64,000 nt of DNA from Pseudomonas sp. S06B 330 (GCF_002845275.2 NZ_CP088149.1:411501-475500); one strand, 5' to 3'. Positions 52,892 through 61,407 are shown, numbered from the stretch's first letter. Translations and numbers: made by a program. The notes: generated from the letters alone by a model not told the origin.

Positions 52892-54043
52892 TCAAGGTCC
52901 AGGGGCGATGGCGAATTTCAGTTGATTGGCCTCGAGGTAAACGACGGCCTCGTGGCCCAAGGCGTCGGCCGGAAACGCGGCAACCGCTTCATGCTCAGGG
53001 ACGATCTTCTCCAGCGTCTTGTTCTCCAGATCAACCCGCCAGACACAGGCGAAGTCGCCGTTGTTATCGAAGTACAACACCGGCCGGGTTGGACTCCAGA
53101 TCGGGTTCATCAGGCTCCAGCCCTTGTCATCTGAGCTCATCACCCGATCGTAGACGTTGTCGTCCTGCAGGAAGGGGTAAATCAACAGCAGCCCAGTGTT
53201 ATCGACGTTCAGGTCACTGGCAATGATGGCTTTGGAAAAGCGTTTGCTGCTGGATTCAGTGGCGTAGAGCTGTGTCGACGGTTGCGGCACAGTCCTGGAA
53301 CCCAAGGTATAGGCCATGCTTTGCTCGGCCTCGCCACGCATGCGTTGGCGATAGTAGAACACCCCGTCAATGATGCCAGCGTACCGTTCGCCTTGATCGT
53401 TGGCGCCGGTCCGGCCCCAACCGCTGAAGCGAATGTCGCGGGCAATGGGATGGAGCCCTGGGCGCGCATCGGAATACTCGTAGAGCGAGCCGAAGTAGCG
53501 ACGCTCATAGACACTGCTAGGGCTGCTGACCGTGAGGTCTGCCTGTTCGCCGACAAAAATTACCACATTCAGCACGCCGTCCACGGTCGTCACATCGACC
53601 ACCCGAGCATAGGCGTTGGTCTTGATCTCGGGGATTGTTGCCAGGGCAAAGCGTTGCCACGGTGCGTCCTCAATTCTCCTGTAGGGCTCTTGGCCAGGCG
53701 TAGGGGTCAGTGGCGGCGCCGCAACGCGTGGGCGCTCCGGTGGCGGCGTCAGCCGTGCTATCTGCTGGTCGTAAGCGGACTCAATACACGCTGTCGAGTC
53801 GCAATGATTGCGTACATCGCGCAGCCATTGCCGCTGCAGCTCACGGTAAATTTTCTGGTGCTTGAGCGGCAGGTAAAGTTCGCTGAGCTGCTCGTCCTTG
53901 GTCGACAGTGTTGGTGTGTTGCAGATGGCTGTTTCCACCAGCGTGCCGGCCTTACTGCAATCGAAGCTGGCGGCGAAGGTTGTGTGGCCGGGCAGACAGG
54001 CGGCGAGCAGGGCGATAGGTAGCAGGCGCGTGAAGGCTTTCAT
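52892..54043 (-). CDS. Exported protein with LprI-like (DUF1311) N-terminus
   Basis: A 383-residue exported protein from ATG 54043. Signal peptide of about 25 residues (ending TFAAS) is followed by the Cys-rich LprI-type module (FDCSKAGTLVETAICNTPTL to NHCDSTACIESAYDQQIARL, about 26-98). Members of the module can inhibit lysozyme or be uncharacterised. The rest, after a Pro-rich linker near residues 100-120, is a large beta-rich domain I do not recognise. Confidence 0.72.
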   Translation of the reverse strand: MKAFTRLLPIALLAACLPGHTTFAASFDCSKAGTLVETAICNTPTLSTKDEQLSELYLPLKHQKIYRELQRQWLRDVRNHCDSTACIESAYDQQIARLTPPPERPRVAAPPLTPTPGQEPYRRIEDAPWQRFALATIPEIKTNAYARVVDVTTVDGVLNVVIFVGEQADLTVSSPSSVYERRYFGSLYEYSDARPGLHPIARDIRFSGWGRTGANDQGERYAGIIDGVFYYRQRMRGEAEQSMAYTLGSRTVPQPSTQLYATESSSKRFSKAIIASDLNVDNTGLLLIYPFLQDDNVYDRVMSSDDKGWSLMNPIWSPTRPVLYFDNNGDFACVWRVDLENKTLEKIVPEHEAVAAFPADALGHEAVVYLEANQLKFAIAPGP

Positions 54044-54219
54044 CAGACATCCATGTGCACAAGAACGGGGGCTGGATGATAAGGCAGTGCTGGCCATAAC
54101 CGCAAAAGCACAAGCTGACGAGCGTCATGGTTATCCGCAAAACTATTGATCCTGGTTAATTTTTGCACAGTTCACCCTGCCTAAACTGAGCGCTCTGCAC
54201 CCTCAAAGGGGGACAAGGC

Positions 54220-55251
54220 ATGACCATTATCGTCACCGGCGCCGCCGGTTTCATCGGTAGCAACCTGGTCCAGGCCCTCAATCGACGCAATGAAACCGAG
54301 ATTATTGCGGTCGACGACCTGACTGATGGAGACAAGTTTCGCAACCTCGCCGATGGCGAGATTGCCGACTACCTGGACAAGGACGACTTTCTCGAGCGCT
54401 TTGCCCGTGGCCAGTTCGGCAAGGTCCGCGCTGTGCTGCATCAGGGCGCTTGTTCCAGCACCGTCGAAGGCGACGGGCGCTTTATGATGGACAACAACTA
54501 CCGCTTCAGCCGCGACCTGCTCGACGCTGCCCAAGGCCTGCAGGTGCCGATGCTGTATGCCTCATCGGCGGCGGTGTATGGCGCAGGCAGGTACTTTCGC
54601 GAGCAACGCGAGAACGAGCGGCCGTTGAATGTTTACGGCTACTCCAAATTCCTTTTCGATCAACGTGTGCGTCGGCAACTGTCCGCAGCACGCAGCCAGA
54701 TCGTTGGCCTGCGTTACTTCAACGTCTACGGCCCGCACGAACAGCACAAAGGTGCGATGGCGTCGGTAGCCTTGCACTGCTTCAACCAATACCAGGCGCA
54801 TGGCAAGGTCAGCCTGTTCGGCAGCTACGGTGACTACCCCAGTGGGGGGCATCTACGCGACTTCGTCTCGGTGGAAGATGTGGTCAAGGTCAACCTGTTC
54901 TTCCTTGACCGCCCACACCTGAGCGGGATTTTCAATGTTGGCAGTGGCCGTGCCCAGCCGTTCAACGACGTGGCCATGGCGGTGATCAATCGTCTGCGCG
55001 CGCAGCAGGACCAGCCCCCGCTTTCACGGGAGATGGCCTTGCTGGAAGGCATTCTTGAGTACAGCGAATTTCCTGATCACCTGCGCGGCAAGTACCAGTG
55101 CTACACCTGCGCCGATCTGGAGCAGCTGCGCGAGGTGGGTTATCGCGAGCCGACCCTGACGGTGGAGCAGGGTGTGGCCCGCTACTGCGACTGGTTGCTG
55201 GGGCTTGAAAGCCCGCCGCCTGCACCCAGTCGGCAGGCGGCGGCTGCTTAG
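54220..55251 (+). CDS. hldD: ADP-L-glycero-D-manno-heptose 6-epimerase
   Basis: SDR-family epimerase that makes ADP-L-glycero-D-manno-heptose for the LPS inner core, 343 residues. Rossmann motif GAAGFIGSN (7-15), the catalytic [10 protein letters not shown], and [17 protein letters not shown] are diagnostic. It converges with the FMO gene, overlapping by 4 bp. The Ala-rich C-terminal tail is longer than usual. Confidence 0.94.
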   Translation: MTIIVTGAAGFIGSNLVQALNRRNETEIIAVDDLTDGDKFRNLADGEIADYLDKDDFLERFARGQFGKVRAVLHQGACSSTVEGDGRFMMDNNYRFSRDLLDAAQGLQVPMLYASSAAVYGAGRYFREQRENERPLNVYGYSKFLFDQRVRRQLSAARSQIVGLRYFNVYGPHEQHKGAMASVALHCFNQYQAHGKVSLFGSYGDYPSGGHLRDFVSVEDVVKVNLFFLDRPHLSGIFNVGSGRAQPFNDVAMAVINRLRAQQDQPPLSREMALLEGILEYSEFPDHLRGKYQCYTCADLEQLREVGYREPTLTVEQGVARYCDWLLGLESPPPAPSRQAAAA

Positions 55252-56627
55252 TGCTGGCGTAGGGTTTTCACATCACCCTTGGCTGAGGTTTCGCGCAGGT
55301 ACTCAAGGAGCGAGTCGTCCATGGCCTGCATCCATCGGGTATGGTGCGGTACAGCGGTGGTACCGGTGATAACTGAGCGGTAGGATTTGTCGCGGTAGCC
55401 CATGATGTCCTGCTTTTTATCCGACTTCCATTTAAGGAAGATCCGGTTAACCGCGTCGATATCGAAGCTTGGGTAGTCGGTTTGCCCGATCAGGTGCTTG
55501 ATATAGCGGCCCTGGAATTCGTACATCGACGCGGTGGTTTCCAGTGCCTCTTCTTCAGCGCGCCAGCGTGCGCTATCGGCCTGCATCTGGGCCTTTGATG
55601 GCAGCGTGTGGCGACCAAGCATGTAGTCGCGGGCGAACCAGGCCTGGGCGTCGAACAGGTTGAAGCTGTACCAGAGGTCTTGCATACCGAGGTAGATCAA
55701 CTGCGGGTTATCTTCCCAGACCACGCCCTGATACAGCCCCAGTGGCCATAGGCGGTTGCCGGTCTTGAGCGTCAGCTCATCAGGCAGGAACGGGAAGTGA
55801 TGCTGATAGCCGGTGCACAGAATGATCGCGTCCACGCGCTTGCTTGAACCGTCGGCAAAGAACGCCAGGTCGCCTTCAACGCGTTGCAGTTGCGGGCGCT
55901 CTTCCCAGCCTTTGGGCCATTTGTAGCCCATTGGCTGAGTACGCCAGGCGGTGGTAATCGAGCGTGCGCCGTACTTGAAGCACTGCGAGCCGATGTCTTC
56001 GGCCGAATAGCTGCTGCCGACGATCAGCACATCCTTACCCTTGAACTCCAGCGCATCACGGAAATCGTGGGCATGCAGGATACGTCCGGAGAAACGCTCG
56101 AACCCGGCAAAGTCCGGCACATGCGGCGTGGAGAAATGCCCGCTGGCGACCACCACATAATCGAACACCTGCTCAACGCCCTGGCCGATTGCGTAGTCGT
56201 AGGCGTTGACCGTAAAGGTACGGCTGGCTTGATCAAAGCTCACGGCTTTGACCGCCGTGTTGAAGCGAATGTAATCGCGCACACCGGCCTTTTTCACCCG
56301 GCCCTGAATATAGTCCCAGAGCACCTCACGCGGCGGATACGACGAAATTGGCCGCCCGAAATGCTCATCGAAACTGTAGTCGGCGAACTCCAGGCACTCC
56401 TTCGGCCCGTTTGACCACAGGTAGCGATACATACTGCCGTGCACCGGCTCACCGTGCTCATCCAGCCCGGTGCGCCAGGTGTAATTCCACATCCCGCCCC
56501 AGTCGGACTGCTTCTCGAAACAGACCACCTCAGGCATCGGAGCGCCCTGGGCATGAGCGGATTGAAAGGCACGCAACTGCGCCAGGCCAGACGGGCCGGC
56601 GCCGATAATGGCAACACGAATACTCAT
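55248..56627 (-). CDS. Flavin-containing monooxygenase, trimethylamine monooxygenase-like
   Basis: A 459-residue flavin monooxygenase from ATG 56627. FAD motif GAGPSG (9-14), NADPH motif GSSYSAED and the FMO identifying sequence [11 protein letters not shown] are present. The segments [20 protein letters not shown] and [20 protein letters not shown] and the length fit bacterial trimethylamine monooxygenase (Tmm). N-oxidation of a small methylamine is likely from the family; other N- or S-oxidations remain possible. Confidence 0.85.
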   Translation of the reverse strand: MSIRVAIIGAGPSGLAQLRAFQSAHAQGAPMPEVVCFEKQSDWGGMWNYTWRTGLDEHGEPVHGSMYRYLWSNGPKECLEFADYSFDEHFGRPISSYPPREVLWDYIQGRVKKAGVRDYIRFNTAVKAVSFDQASRTFTVNAYDYAIGQGVEQVFDYVVVASGHFSTPHVPDFAGFERFSGRILHAHDFRDALEFKGKDVLIVGSSYSAEDIGSQCFKYGARSITTAWRTQPMGYKWPKGWEERPQLQRVEGDLAFFADGSSKRVDAIILCTGYQHHFPFLPDELTLKTGNRLWPLGLYQGVVWEDNPQLIYLGMQDLWYSFNLFDAQAWFARDYMLGRHTLPSKAQMQADSARWRAEEEALETTASMYEFQGRYIKHLIGQTDYPSFDIDAVNRIFLKWKSDKKQDIMGYRDKSYRSVITGTTAVPHHTRWMQAMDDSLLEYLRETSAKGDVKTLRQH

Positions 56628-56721
56628 AAGACTTCCTGACAGAAAACACTGAAAAAAATGCAAAGTATCTCCAGCCCTGAACGGCAGAGCCGAGGGCAAT
56701 GGAAAGCGGAAAATTCAGGCG

Positions 56722-56922
56722 TCAGCTGGCAGGTGGGGGGACAGGGCGTTTGCGTTTGTGCGCGAGCAGGGCGTCGCGGGGTGGAATCGACAAAGCGTGG
56801 AACAGTGTCGAGAGGGGCGAGCTGGACAGCGATTGGTCAGCGGCGAGGGTGGGCCCGTAAGGCTTGCCGAACAGCGCGGCAAACGGGCCTTGGGGGCGAA
56901 AGATGCGTGTGGTCTCGTTCAT
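56722..56922 (-). CDS. Possible small hypothetical protein
   Basis: A 66-residue open frame starting MNETTRIFRPQGPFAALFGK with a basic, Pro-rich C-terminus. It is the only reasonable frame between the FMO gene and the repeated region. There is no clear ribosome site and I recognise no family, so it may not be real. Confidence 0.3.
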   Translation of the reverse strand: MNETTRIFRPQGPFAALFGKPYGPTLAADQSLSSSPLSTLFHALSIPPRDALLAHKRKRPVPPPAS

Positions 56923-57033
56923 GATGGGCTGATTCTGCCTCTTCTCGTTATGGATGCCTTTTTAGCTATAACGGATGGGGGTGGGGATTACAAGGTTCGA
57001 TACACCTGGCGGCGCACCTCAACTTGCCTGCTA

Positions 57034-57240
57034 ACCCGATGAACGTTAGGCTTCACCGGTCGCTGCAAAATCAGCGATCGGGTTTGGTCGCCCGTCTGAA
57101 CGATAGACGCTACAGCGTCCTACAACGAATACTTACGTTTGCTCGTCGGTATCTTCGTTCTATGGCAGCTGTGCGTGGGAGGCATTCGTGCCTGCCGGGT
57201 TTGTCTATTGTCCTGGTCGACCAACCTGCGTACAGCTGCC
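57034..57240 (+). promoter_or_regulatory. Structured leader upstream of DUF3077 gene, left copy
   Basis: ACCCGAT (57034-57040) and ATCGGGT (57077-57083) enclose a CGCTG/CAGCG hairpin. Farther on, GGCAGCTGT (57164-57172) and ACAGCTGCC (57232-57240) form a 9-bp closing stem around a hairpin AGGCA-TTCG-TGCCT (57180-57193). The copy at 60002-60207 keeps all these pairings. Confidence 0.6.
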
Positions 57241-57296
57241 ACCCAACTTGTTTGGTCGCAAGCGGTGACGGCTCCACCACAATAGAGACGTTCACG

Positions 57297-57617
57297 ATGA
57301 CAAAAATAGTTCCAGATCCCCCGCAATCCCTCTTCGGCAAGACTGCCACAACCACCTTCGGCTCGTGTGATGCCGGACACCCGCCTTTGTTCACCGTACG
57401 CGATGGCATTGAAGCTGAAGACGCATTGGTCCATGCCTCGCAGCTTTTGGAGGGTATCTACGATACGGCTCAGCAGGCTTGCGAGCATATTCATGGGCTG
57501 CCCAGGAAGGGCCTGCTCTGGTCCACCCTGCACTCGGCTGAGATGGCCAAGGGCTTGGTCGATGCCGTGCTGGATGGGATTGATAGTGAGGCGTTGAGGC
57601 GTAAAGGGCTCGAATAG
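57297..57617 (+). CDS. DUF3077-type small protein, left copy
   Basis: A 106-residue protein of the Pseudomonas DUF3077 type (FGSCDAGHPPLFTVRDGI, then EDALVHASQLLEGIYDTAQQ). It has no signal or membrane segment; function unknown. Start ATG 57297 is set by comparison with the right copy, from which it differs at one residue (Arg for Lys in GLPRKG). The ribosome site is weaker here (AATAGAGACG in place of AAAAGGAGCG). Confidence 0.82.
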   Translation: MTKIVPDPPQSLFGKTATTTFGSCDAGHPPLFTVRDGIEAEDALVHASQLLEGIYDTAQQACEHIHGLPRKGLLWSTLHSAEMAKGLVDAVLDGIDSEALRRKGLE

Positions 57618-57699
57618 TTCGCTTCGAGTGAGTCGGCGATGCGAGGTTGGGATTTACTCGCCCCGGGGCTGCCTGGCAGCCCGTCGTCTTGATTGGTTT

Positions 57700-57870
57700 G
57701 GTGTTACGCCTTCCGAGCTGATGTGCCAAGCGCTGCAATACGCAGCAGAGCGCGGTCAGTTGCCGTTCAAGCCGATATTGATGACTGAAGATGATGAGGC
57801 CCTGCTTGCCACGGTGCGCGAACGTCTTGCTGCACCTCAGCGGGTAAAGGTTTCGCTGGATGACCTATAG
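57700..57870 (+). pseudogene. relB antitoxin remnant lacking its N-terminus
   Basis: Codes for the C-terminal 56 residues of RelB (GVTPSELMCQALQY to VSLDDL), matching the right copy with a few changes (for example Met-Cys for Met-Arg). The ribbon-helix-helix N-terminus, promoter and ribosome site are deleted. The frame remains open from an ATG at 57628, so a chimeric peptide carrying the toxin-binding part could still be made. Confidence 0.85.
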
Positions 57871-57934
57871 CCTTGAATTCGATGCGCGGGCACTTAAGGA
57901 ATGGCACACGCTCGGCGACAAGGAGCGCTGGTAA
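57860..57934 (+). pseudogene. relE toxin remnant, 24 codons
   Basis: Begins MTYSLEFDARALKEWHTLGD like the intact RelE at 61037 and stops after 24 codons. The RNA-contacting and catalytic half is missing, so no toxin is made. It overlaps relB' just as in the intact pair. Confidence 0.88.
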
Positions 57935-57994
57935 TTTGAGCGCAGATTCAGTTAGTGTTTTCTTATTCGACTTTGAGAAAAGCAGGGAGCTTCT

Positions 57995-58489
57995 ATGTCG
58001 TTTGATGCGTTTATGAAGGTGGATGGCGTTGAGGGCGAGTCGCTTGACGATGGGCACAAAGGTTGGATCGAGCTGCTTTCCTATCACTACGATGCCGTGC
58101 AGTCTATCAGTCAAACTGCCAGTTCCAGTGGTGGTGCATCTGCTGGGGGCGTTTCCCTCGGGGATTTCCAGATCAGCAAATATGTGGATAGAGCGACCCC
58201 GAAGTTGTTTGAGCTTTGCTGCAGGGGCGCCCATATCAAAAACGTGACCATTCGAATCCATCGAGCGGGGACTGAAAAGTTCAAGTATCTGGACATCGTG
58301 CTTGAAGAGGTGCTGATTGCATTAGTGAGCGGGCAGGGCGCAGAACAATCTGGCTTTCCTGTCGAAGTCGTGACCCTAAATTACGGACGTATTAAATTCG
58401 AGTATTCACAACAGCGGCGTGCCGATGGGGGGAGTGCTGGTATCGTTTCTGGTGGCTGGGACAGGACCGCTAACAAGCCATTTGCGTAA
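57995..58489 (+). CDS. hcp: Type VI secretion tube protein Hcp
   Basis: A 164-residue Hcp-family protein: start MSFDAFMKVDGVEGESLDDG, then the family pattern GDFQISKYVDRATPKLFELC and VTIRIHRAG..KYLDIVLEEVLI. Hcp hexamers form the secreted tube and can carry effectors in their lumen. No other T6SS gene is in the window, so this is an orphan hcp tied to the effector that starts 11 nt after its stop. GGGAG precedes the ATG. Confidence 0.92.
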   Translation: MSFDAFMKVDGVEGESLDDGHKGWIELLSYHYDAVQSISQTASSSGGASAGGVSLGDFQISKYVDRATPKLFELCCRGAHIKNVTIRIHRAGTEKFKYLDIVLEEVLIALVSGQGAEQSGFPVEVVTLNYGRIKFEYSQQRRADGGSAGIVSGGWDRTANKPFA

Positions 58490-58500
58490 GGAAACCCATT

Positions 58501-59346
58501 ATGTCTGATGATGGAAGTTTTCGCGCCATCCTCAATTTTGCCCAAATGGCGGCGGTACTCACGCATGAGTCTCTTACTCCTGCCGAGATGATGTCTAACC
58601 GTATATTTGGCAGTCTTCGTCTCGTTGGCGGCATCATTGAACTTGCTGGTTCGGGTGTCTTATGTGCGATACCTGAGCCAACGATGATTTCAAAGGTCGG
58701 TTGTGTTGCAATGGGAGTTCATGCATCTGACCAACTCTCAGCTGCCTCCACGCAAATTGTGACAGGCAAGCAAACCGATTCTTACGCATTTAAAGCAGGA
58801 GCAACAGCGGCTGAGGCTTTAGGTGCCTCTCGAGCGACTGGTCAGGTCATAGGGTTAGCTACCGAATTCGTAGTGCCTTTAACTACTGCATCTATGTACA
58901 ACGCATTTCGAGTTTCCTCGGTTCGTGCTGGAAGAATGAGTATTGCTACAAGCGAGAAGCCGTTACATGCACCGAATAACAGCGTCGGTGGGCATACTGA
59001 AAAACTCCACTTCCAAAAAGATATTGCAGCATTACAGTGGCGTTTGAAAAAGGTGAAATCAGCTGCTGTAATGTCCACATTTGAAAAAATGGATATCGCA
59101 GAATTGGCTATTAGCCAAGCACTGAAAGCAAACAAACTTAGAATTCTGATGTACTCCAAAACTCAGTTTATTCGTAAGAGCAATCGCCTAGTCTTGGAGT
59201 TCGATGCGAAACAGAATGTAGGCTGGGGTATCTATCGTTCAGCTCCGAATGTTCCAGTTCCTATGACAAAGGTGAGGGTTGTTATAGAATTCGTTGAGTT
59301 CAATTATATGCCAAGATACATCCTTACTGCCTTTCCAATACCTTGA
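58501..59346 (+). CDS. T6SS effector with CdiA-CT RNase A-like toxin domain
   Basis: A 281-residue protein. Residues 30-135 form a hydrophobic, Gly/Ala-rich pre-toxin region of the kind found after hcp in Pseudomonas. Residues about 162-281 match the bacterial RNase A-like CdiA-CT domain: GGHTEKLH (His165), Arg181, the MSTF segment (191-194) and the C-terminal ILTAFP. By recalled comparison with the Y. kristensenii toxin, His165, Arg181 and Thr276 fit catalytic positions, while the Tyr position is Phe278. An AAGGAA site precedes the ATG. The gene is visibly AT-richer than the chromosome around it. Confidence 0.8.
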   Translation: MSDDGSFRAILNFAQMAAVLTHESLTPAEMMSNRIFGSLRLVGGIIELAGSGVLCAIPEPTMISKVGCVAMGVHASDQLSAASTQIVTGKQTDSYAFKAGATAAEALGASRATGQVIGLATEFVVPLTTASMYNAFRVSSVRAGRMSIATSEKPLHAPNNSVGGHTEKLHFQKDIAALQWRLKKVKSAAVMSTFEKMDIAELAISQALKANKLRILMYSKTQFIRKSNRLVLEFDAKQNVGWGIYRSAPNVPVPMTKVRVVIEFVEFNYMPRYILTAFPIP

Positions 59347-59356
59347 GATTTTTGTA

Positions 59357-59728
59357 ATGCGCGGATATATGGAGTTGATAGGCTTTATGAAGGATTTGGG
59401 TGATGGGATACTCGATTATCTACCTGAAGATCAACGGGCTGGACAGCTTAGCGTCGAAGAGATAATCGAACGATGGATGGTGAAAAAAACGTATTGCTCT
59501 GCCCTTTCGCTAAGGAAGGATATAACCACTTATATAAAGCTTCAACGGTCAGGTGATTTTTCAGTTGATGAGATTCTGTCCTGGTACGACCTTTGCTTCA
59601 TTCCTGAAAGATTGGGTGTTGAAGAGCATGTTTTTTTTACCGGTATCCTTGATTTAATCGACTTTCATATTGAAAAAAAGAGGAAAGCTATTTTTGTTAA
59701 ATATTTTGGTTGGATCGGTTACAGATGA
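59357..59728 (+). CDS. Putative immunity protein for the RNase A-like effector
   Basis: A 123-residue protein if it starts at ATG 59357 (119 residues from ATG 59369). No signal peptide or membrane span is visible, as expected for protection against a cytoplasmic RNase. It begins 10 nt after the effector stop and is markedly AT-rich. I do not recognise its sequence as a named family; the call rests on position next to the toxin. The ribosome site is weak, suggesting coupling to the effector. Confidence 0.65.
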   Translation: MRGYMELIGFMKDLGDGILDYLPEDQRAGQLSVEEIIERWMVKKTYCSALSLRKDITTYIKLQRSGDFSVDEILSWYDLCFIPERLGVEEHVFFTGILDLIDFHIEKKRKAIFVKYFGWIGYR

Positions 59729-59952
59729 AGACTTGGGTGTGTGCTAAGGGGGCTAACGGCTTCTGTGGTGACTAAAGCGGTGACAAAAGCTATTGAAACA
59801 AAGCTGTTTATGTTGAATTTTTGTGTCGCCAGAGGCTTTCCACCCAGACATTTGGCCAAGGGATGTTTCTGTGCGACAGGCGGTGTTTGTAAGCGGGGCA
59901 GTGGTGCGGGCCACAAGGGTAGCCTCCAATATCGAAACGGACCTCTATCCTT
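59729..59952. other. Spacer between immunity gene and right repeat
   Basis: About 220 bp with no convincing gene. A plus-strand frame from 59741 continues into the repeat but has no family resemblance or ribosome site. It may be a remnant of the tail of another cassette. Confidence 0.35.
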
Positions 59953-60001
59953 GGATTACAAGGTTCGATACACCTGGCGGCGCACCTCAACTTGCCTGCT
60001 A

Positions 60002-60207
60002 ACCCGATGAACGTTAGGCTTCACCGGTCGCTGCAAAATCAGCGATCGGGTTTGGTCGCCCGAACTAGCAAAATGCAAAAGCTCTCATCCACGAATGCTG
60101 ACGTTTTTTTCGTCCGCATCTTCGTGCTATGGCGGCTGTGCGCGGGAGGCATTCGTGCCTGCCGGGTTTGCCTTTTGCCCCGGTCGACCAACCTGCGTAC
60201 AGCTGTC
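60002..60207 (+). promoter_or_regulatory. Structured leader upstream of DUF3077 gene, right copy
   Basis: ACCCGAT/ATCGGGT pairing at 60002-60051 is identical to the left copy. The long-range stem is GGCGGCTGT (60131-60139) with ACAGCTGTC (60199-60207): both changed positions keep pairing as G-U. The enclosed AGGCA-TTCG-TGCCT hairpin is unchanged. Retained pairing despite substitutions supports an RNA structure. Confidence 0.6.
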
Positions 60208-60263
60208 ACCCAATTTGTTTGGTCGCAAGGCGGTGGCAGCTCCACAGCAAAAGGAGCGTCACA

Positions 60264-60584
60264 ATGACAAAAATAGTTCCCGATCCCCCGCAATCCCTCT
60301 TCGGCAAGACTGCCACAACCACCTTCGGCTCGTGTGATGCCGGACACCCGCCTTTGTTCACCGTACGCGATGGCATTGAAGCTGAAGACGCATTGGTCCA
60401 TGCCTCGCAGCTTTTGGAGGGTATCTACGATACGGCTCAGCAGGCTTGCGAGCATATTCATGGGCTGCCCAAGAAGGGCCTGCTCTGGTCCACCCTGCAC
60501 TCGGCTGAGATGGCCAAGGGCTTGGTCGATGCCGTGCTGGATGGGATTGATAGTGAGGCGTTGAGGCGTAAAGGGCTCGAATAG
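60264..60584 (+). CDS. DUF3077-type small protein, right copy
   Basis: A 106-residue protein nearly identical to the left copy, from ATG 60264 with a good AAGGAG site. Same features (FGSCDAGHPPLFTVRDGI). DUF3077 genes are widespread in Pseudomonas with unknown function. It precedes relBE by about 220 bp and is probably transcribed from its own leader. Confidence 0.84.
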   Translation: MTKIVPDPPQSLFGKTATTTFGSCDAGHPPLFTVRDGIEAEDALVHASQLLEGIYDTAQQACEHIHGLPKKGLLWSTLHSAEMAKGLVDAVLDGIDSEALRRKGLE

Positions 60585-60771
60585 TTCGCTTCGAGTGAGT
60601 CGGCGATGCGAGGTTGGGATTTACTCGCCCCGGGGCTGCCTGGCAGCCCGTCGTCTTGATTGCTTTGGTGGGTGCGAGAGGCTCGAGTGAAACGCGCGGT
60701 GGGTATATGAAGCGATGGCGCTCCGTCGGTAGGTCAGCAGGGCTACTTGCCCATCGAGCCACATTAGGTCA

Positions 60772-60799
60772 CTGTAAAGACTATTGTCATTACAGGAGG
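60772..60799 (+). promoter_or_regulatory. Candidate RelB operator overlapping the relB ribosome site
   Basis: CTGTAA (60772-60777) and TTACAG (60790-60795) form a 6-bp inverted repeat with a 12-nt spacer. The right arm runs into the Shine-Dalgarno AGGAGG (60794-60799), 8 nt before the relB ATG. Autoregulation through such sites is usual for relBE; this assignment is inferred. Confidence 0.5.
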
Positions 60800-60807
60800 C
60801 CGATGCC

Positions 60808-61047
60808 ATGGCGTCTATCAATGTTCGTATCGACGACGATCTCAAAGCACGCGCCTATCGTGAGCTTGAAAAGCTGGGTGTTACGCCTTCCGAGCTGATG
60901 CGCCAAGCGCTGCAATACGTAGCAGAGCGCGGTCAGTTGCCTTTCAAGCCGGTATTGATGACTGAGGATGATGAGGCCCTGCTTGCCAAGGTGCGCGAAC
61001 GTCTTGCTGCACCTCAGCGGGTAAAGGTTTCGCTGGATGACCTATAG
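60808..61047 (+). CDS. relB: RelB/DinJ-family antitoxin
   Basis: A 79-residue antitoxin from ATG 60808. The N-terminal ribbon-helix-helix reads ASINVRIDDDLKARAYRELE and LGVTPSELMRQALQYVAE; the acidic C-terminal half should wrap the toxin. It overlaps relE by 11 bp, the typical antitoxin-first coupling. Confidence 0.92.
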   Translation: MASINVRIDDDLKARAYRELEKLGVTPSELMRQALQYVAERGQLPFKPVLMTEDDEALLAKVRERLAAPQRVKVSLDDL

Positions 61048-61327
61048 TCTTGAATTCGATGCGCGGGCACTTAAGGAATGGCACAAGCTCGGCGACACGG
61101 TGCGCCAGCAATTCAAGAAAAAACTGACTGCGGTTTTGCTCAATCCCCGTATTGAAGCGAATCGGCTGCATAGCTTGCCGGATTGCTACAAGATCAAGTT
61201 GCGCAGCAGCGGGTATAGGTTGGTCTACCAGGTCATCGATCAGGAGATCGTGGTGTTTGTGGTCGCGGTGGATAAATGGGAAAGGGAGCAGGTTTATCGC
61301 AAGGCGGCTGAGCGGTTGAGCGAGTGA
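61037..61327 (+). CDS. relE: RelE-family mRNA interferase toxin
   Basis: A 96-residue RelE-type toxin that cleaves mRNA in the ribosome. Family features are MTYSLEFDARALKEWHKLGD, YKIKLRSSGYRLVYQVID and the C-terminal AVDKWEREQVYRKA, with the basic and aromatic residues expected at the active site. It is intact, unlike the 24-codon remnant at 57860. The tRNA-Thr gene lies beyond on the opposite strand. Confidence 0.92.
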   Translation: MTYSLEFDARALKEWHKLGDTVRQQFKKKLTAVLLNPRIEANRLHSLPDCYKIKLRSSGYRLVYQVIDQEIVVFVVAVDKWEREQVYRKAAERLSE

Positions 61328-61407
61328 ACCTGGCTTTCGCTGATATCCATTCCAGCGGGGCAGAGGCTAGTTCGGACTTTGTATCGCAACCCTCAACGCG
61401 TGAATAC

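Larger units (their letters stand above)
56985..57938 (+). repeat. Direct repeat, left copy (leader + DUF3077 gene + decayed relBE)
   Basis: The first 110 bp (56985-57094) are identical to 59953-60062. After a divergent stretch the DUF3077 gene and its 3' flank are again nearly identical to 60264-60661. The copies then differ by a deletion of about 200 bp in this left copy (between about 57695 and 57700) and match again through relB' and the start of relE'. Homology fades around 57938. Confidence 0.92.
59953..61114 (+). repeat. Direct repeat, right copy (leader + DUF3077 gene + intact relBE start)
   Basis: Counterpart of 56985-57938. It retains the segment from about 60662 to 60868 that the left copy lacks: the relBE promoter, operator and RelB N-terminus. 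The two copies enclose the hcp-effector-immunity cassette. Confidence 0.92.

Noticed and set aside
56995-57016. tRNA 3'-end-like sequence (GGTTCGAT..) at the start of both repeats, considered as an att site
   Set aside because: Similarity to the tRNA-Thr 3' end is partial and in the opposite orientation, so it does not behave as a direct-repeat attachment site.
59741-60010. Plus-strand frame running into the right repeat
   Set aside because: No ribosome site, no recognisable protein pattern, and its end lies inside repeat DNA.
56985-61114. CRISPR array or insertion sequence as the source of the repeats
   Set aside because: Only two long copies carrying genes are present, without short spaced repeats, terminal inverted repeats or a transposase.
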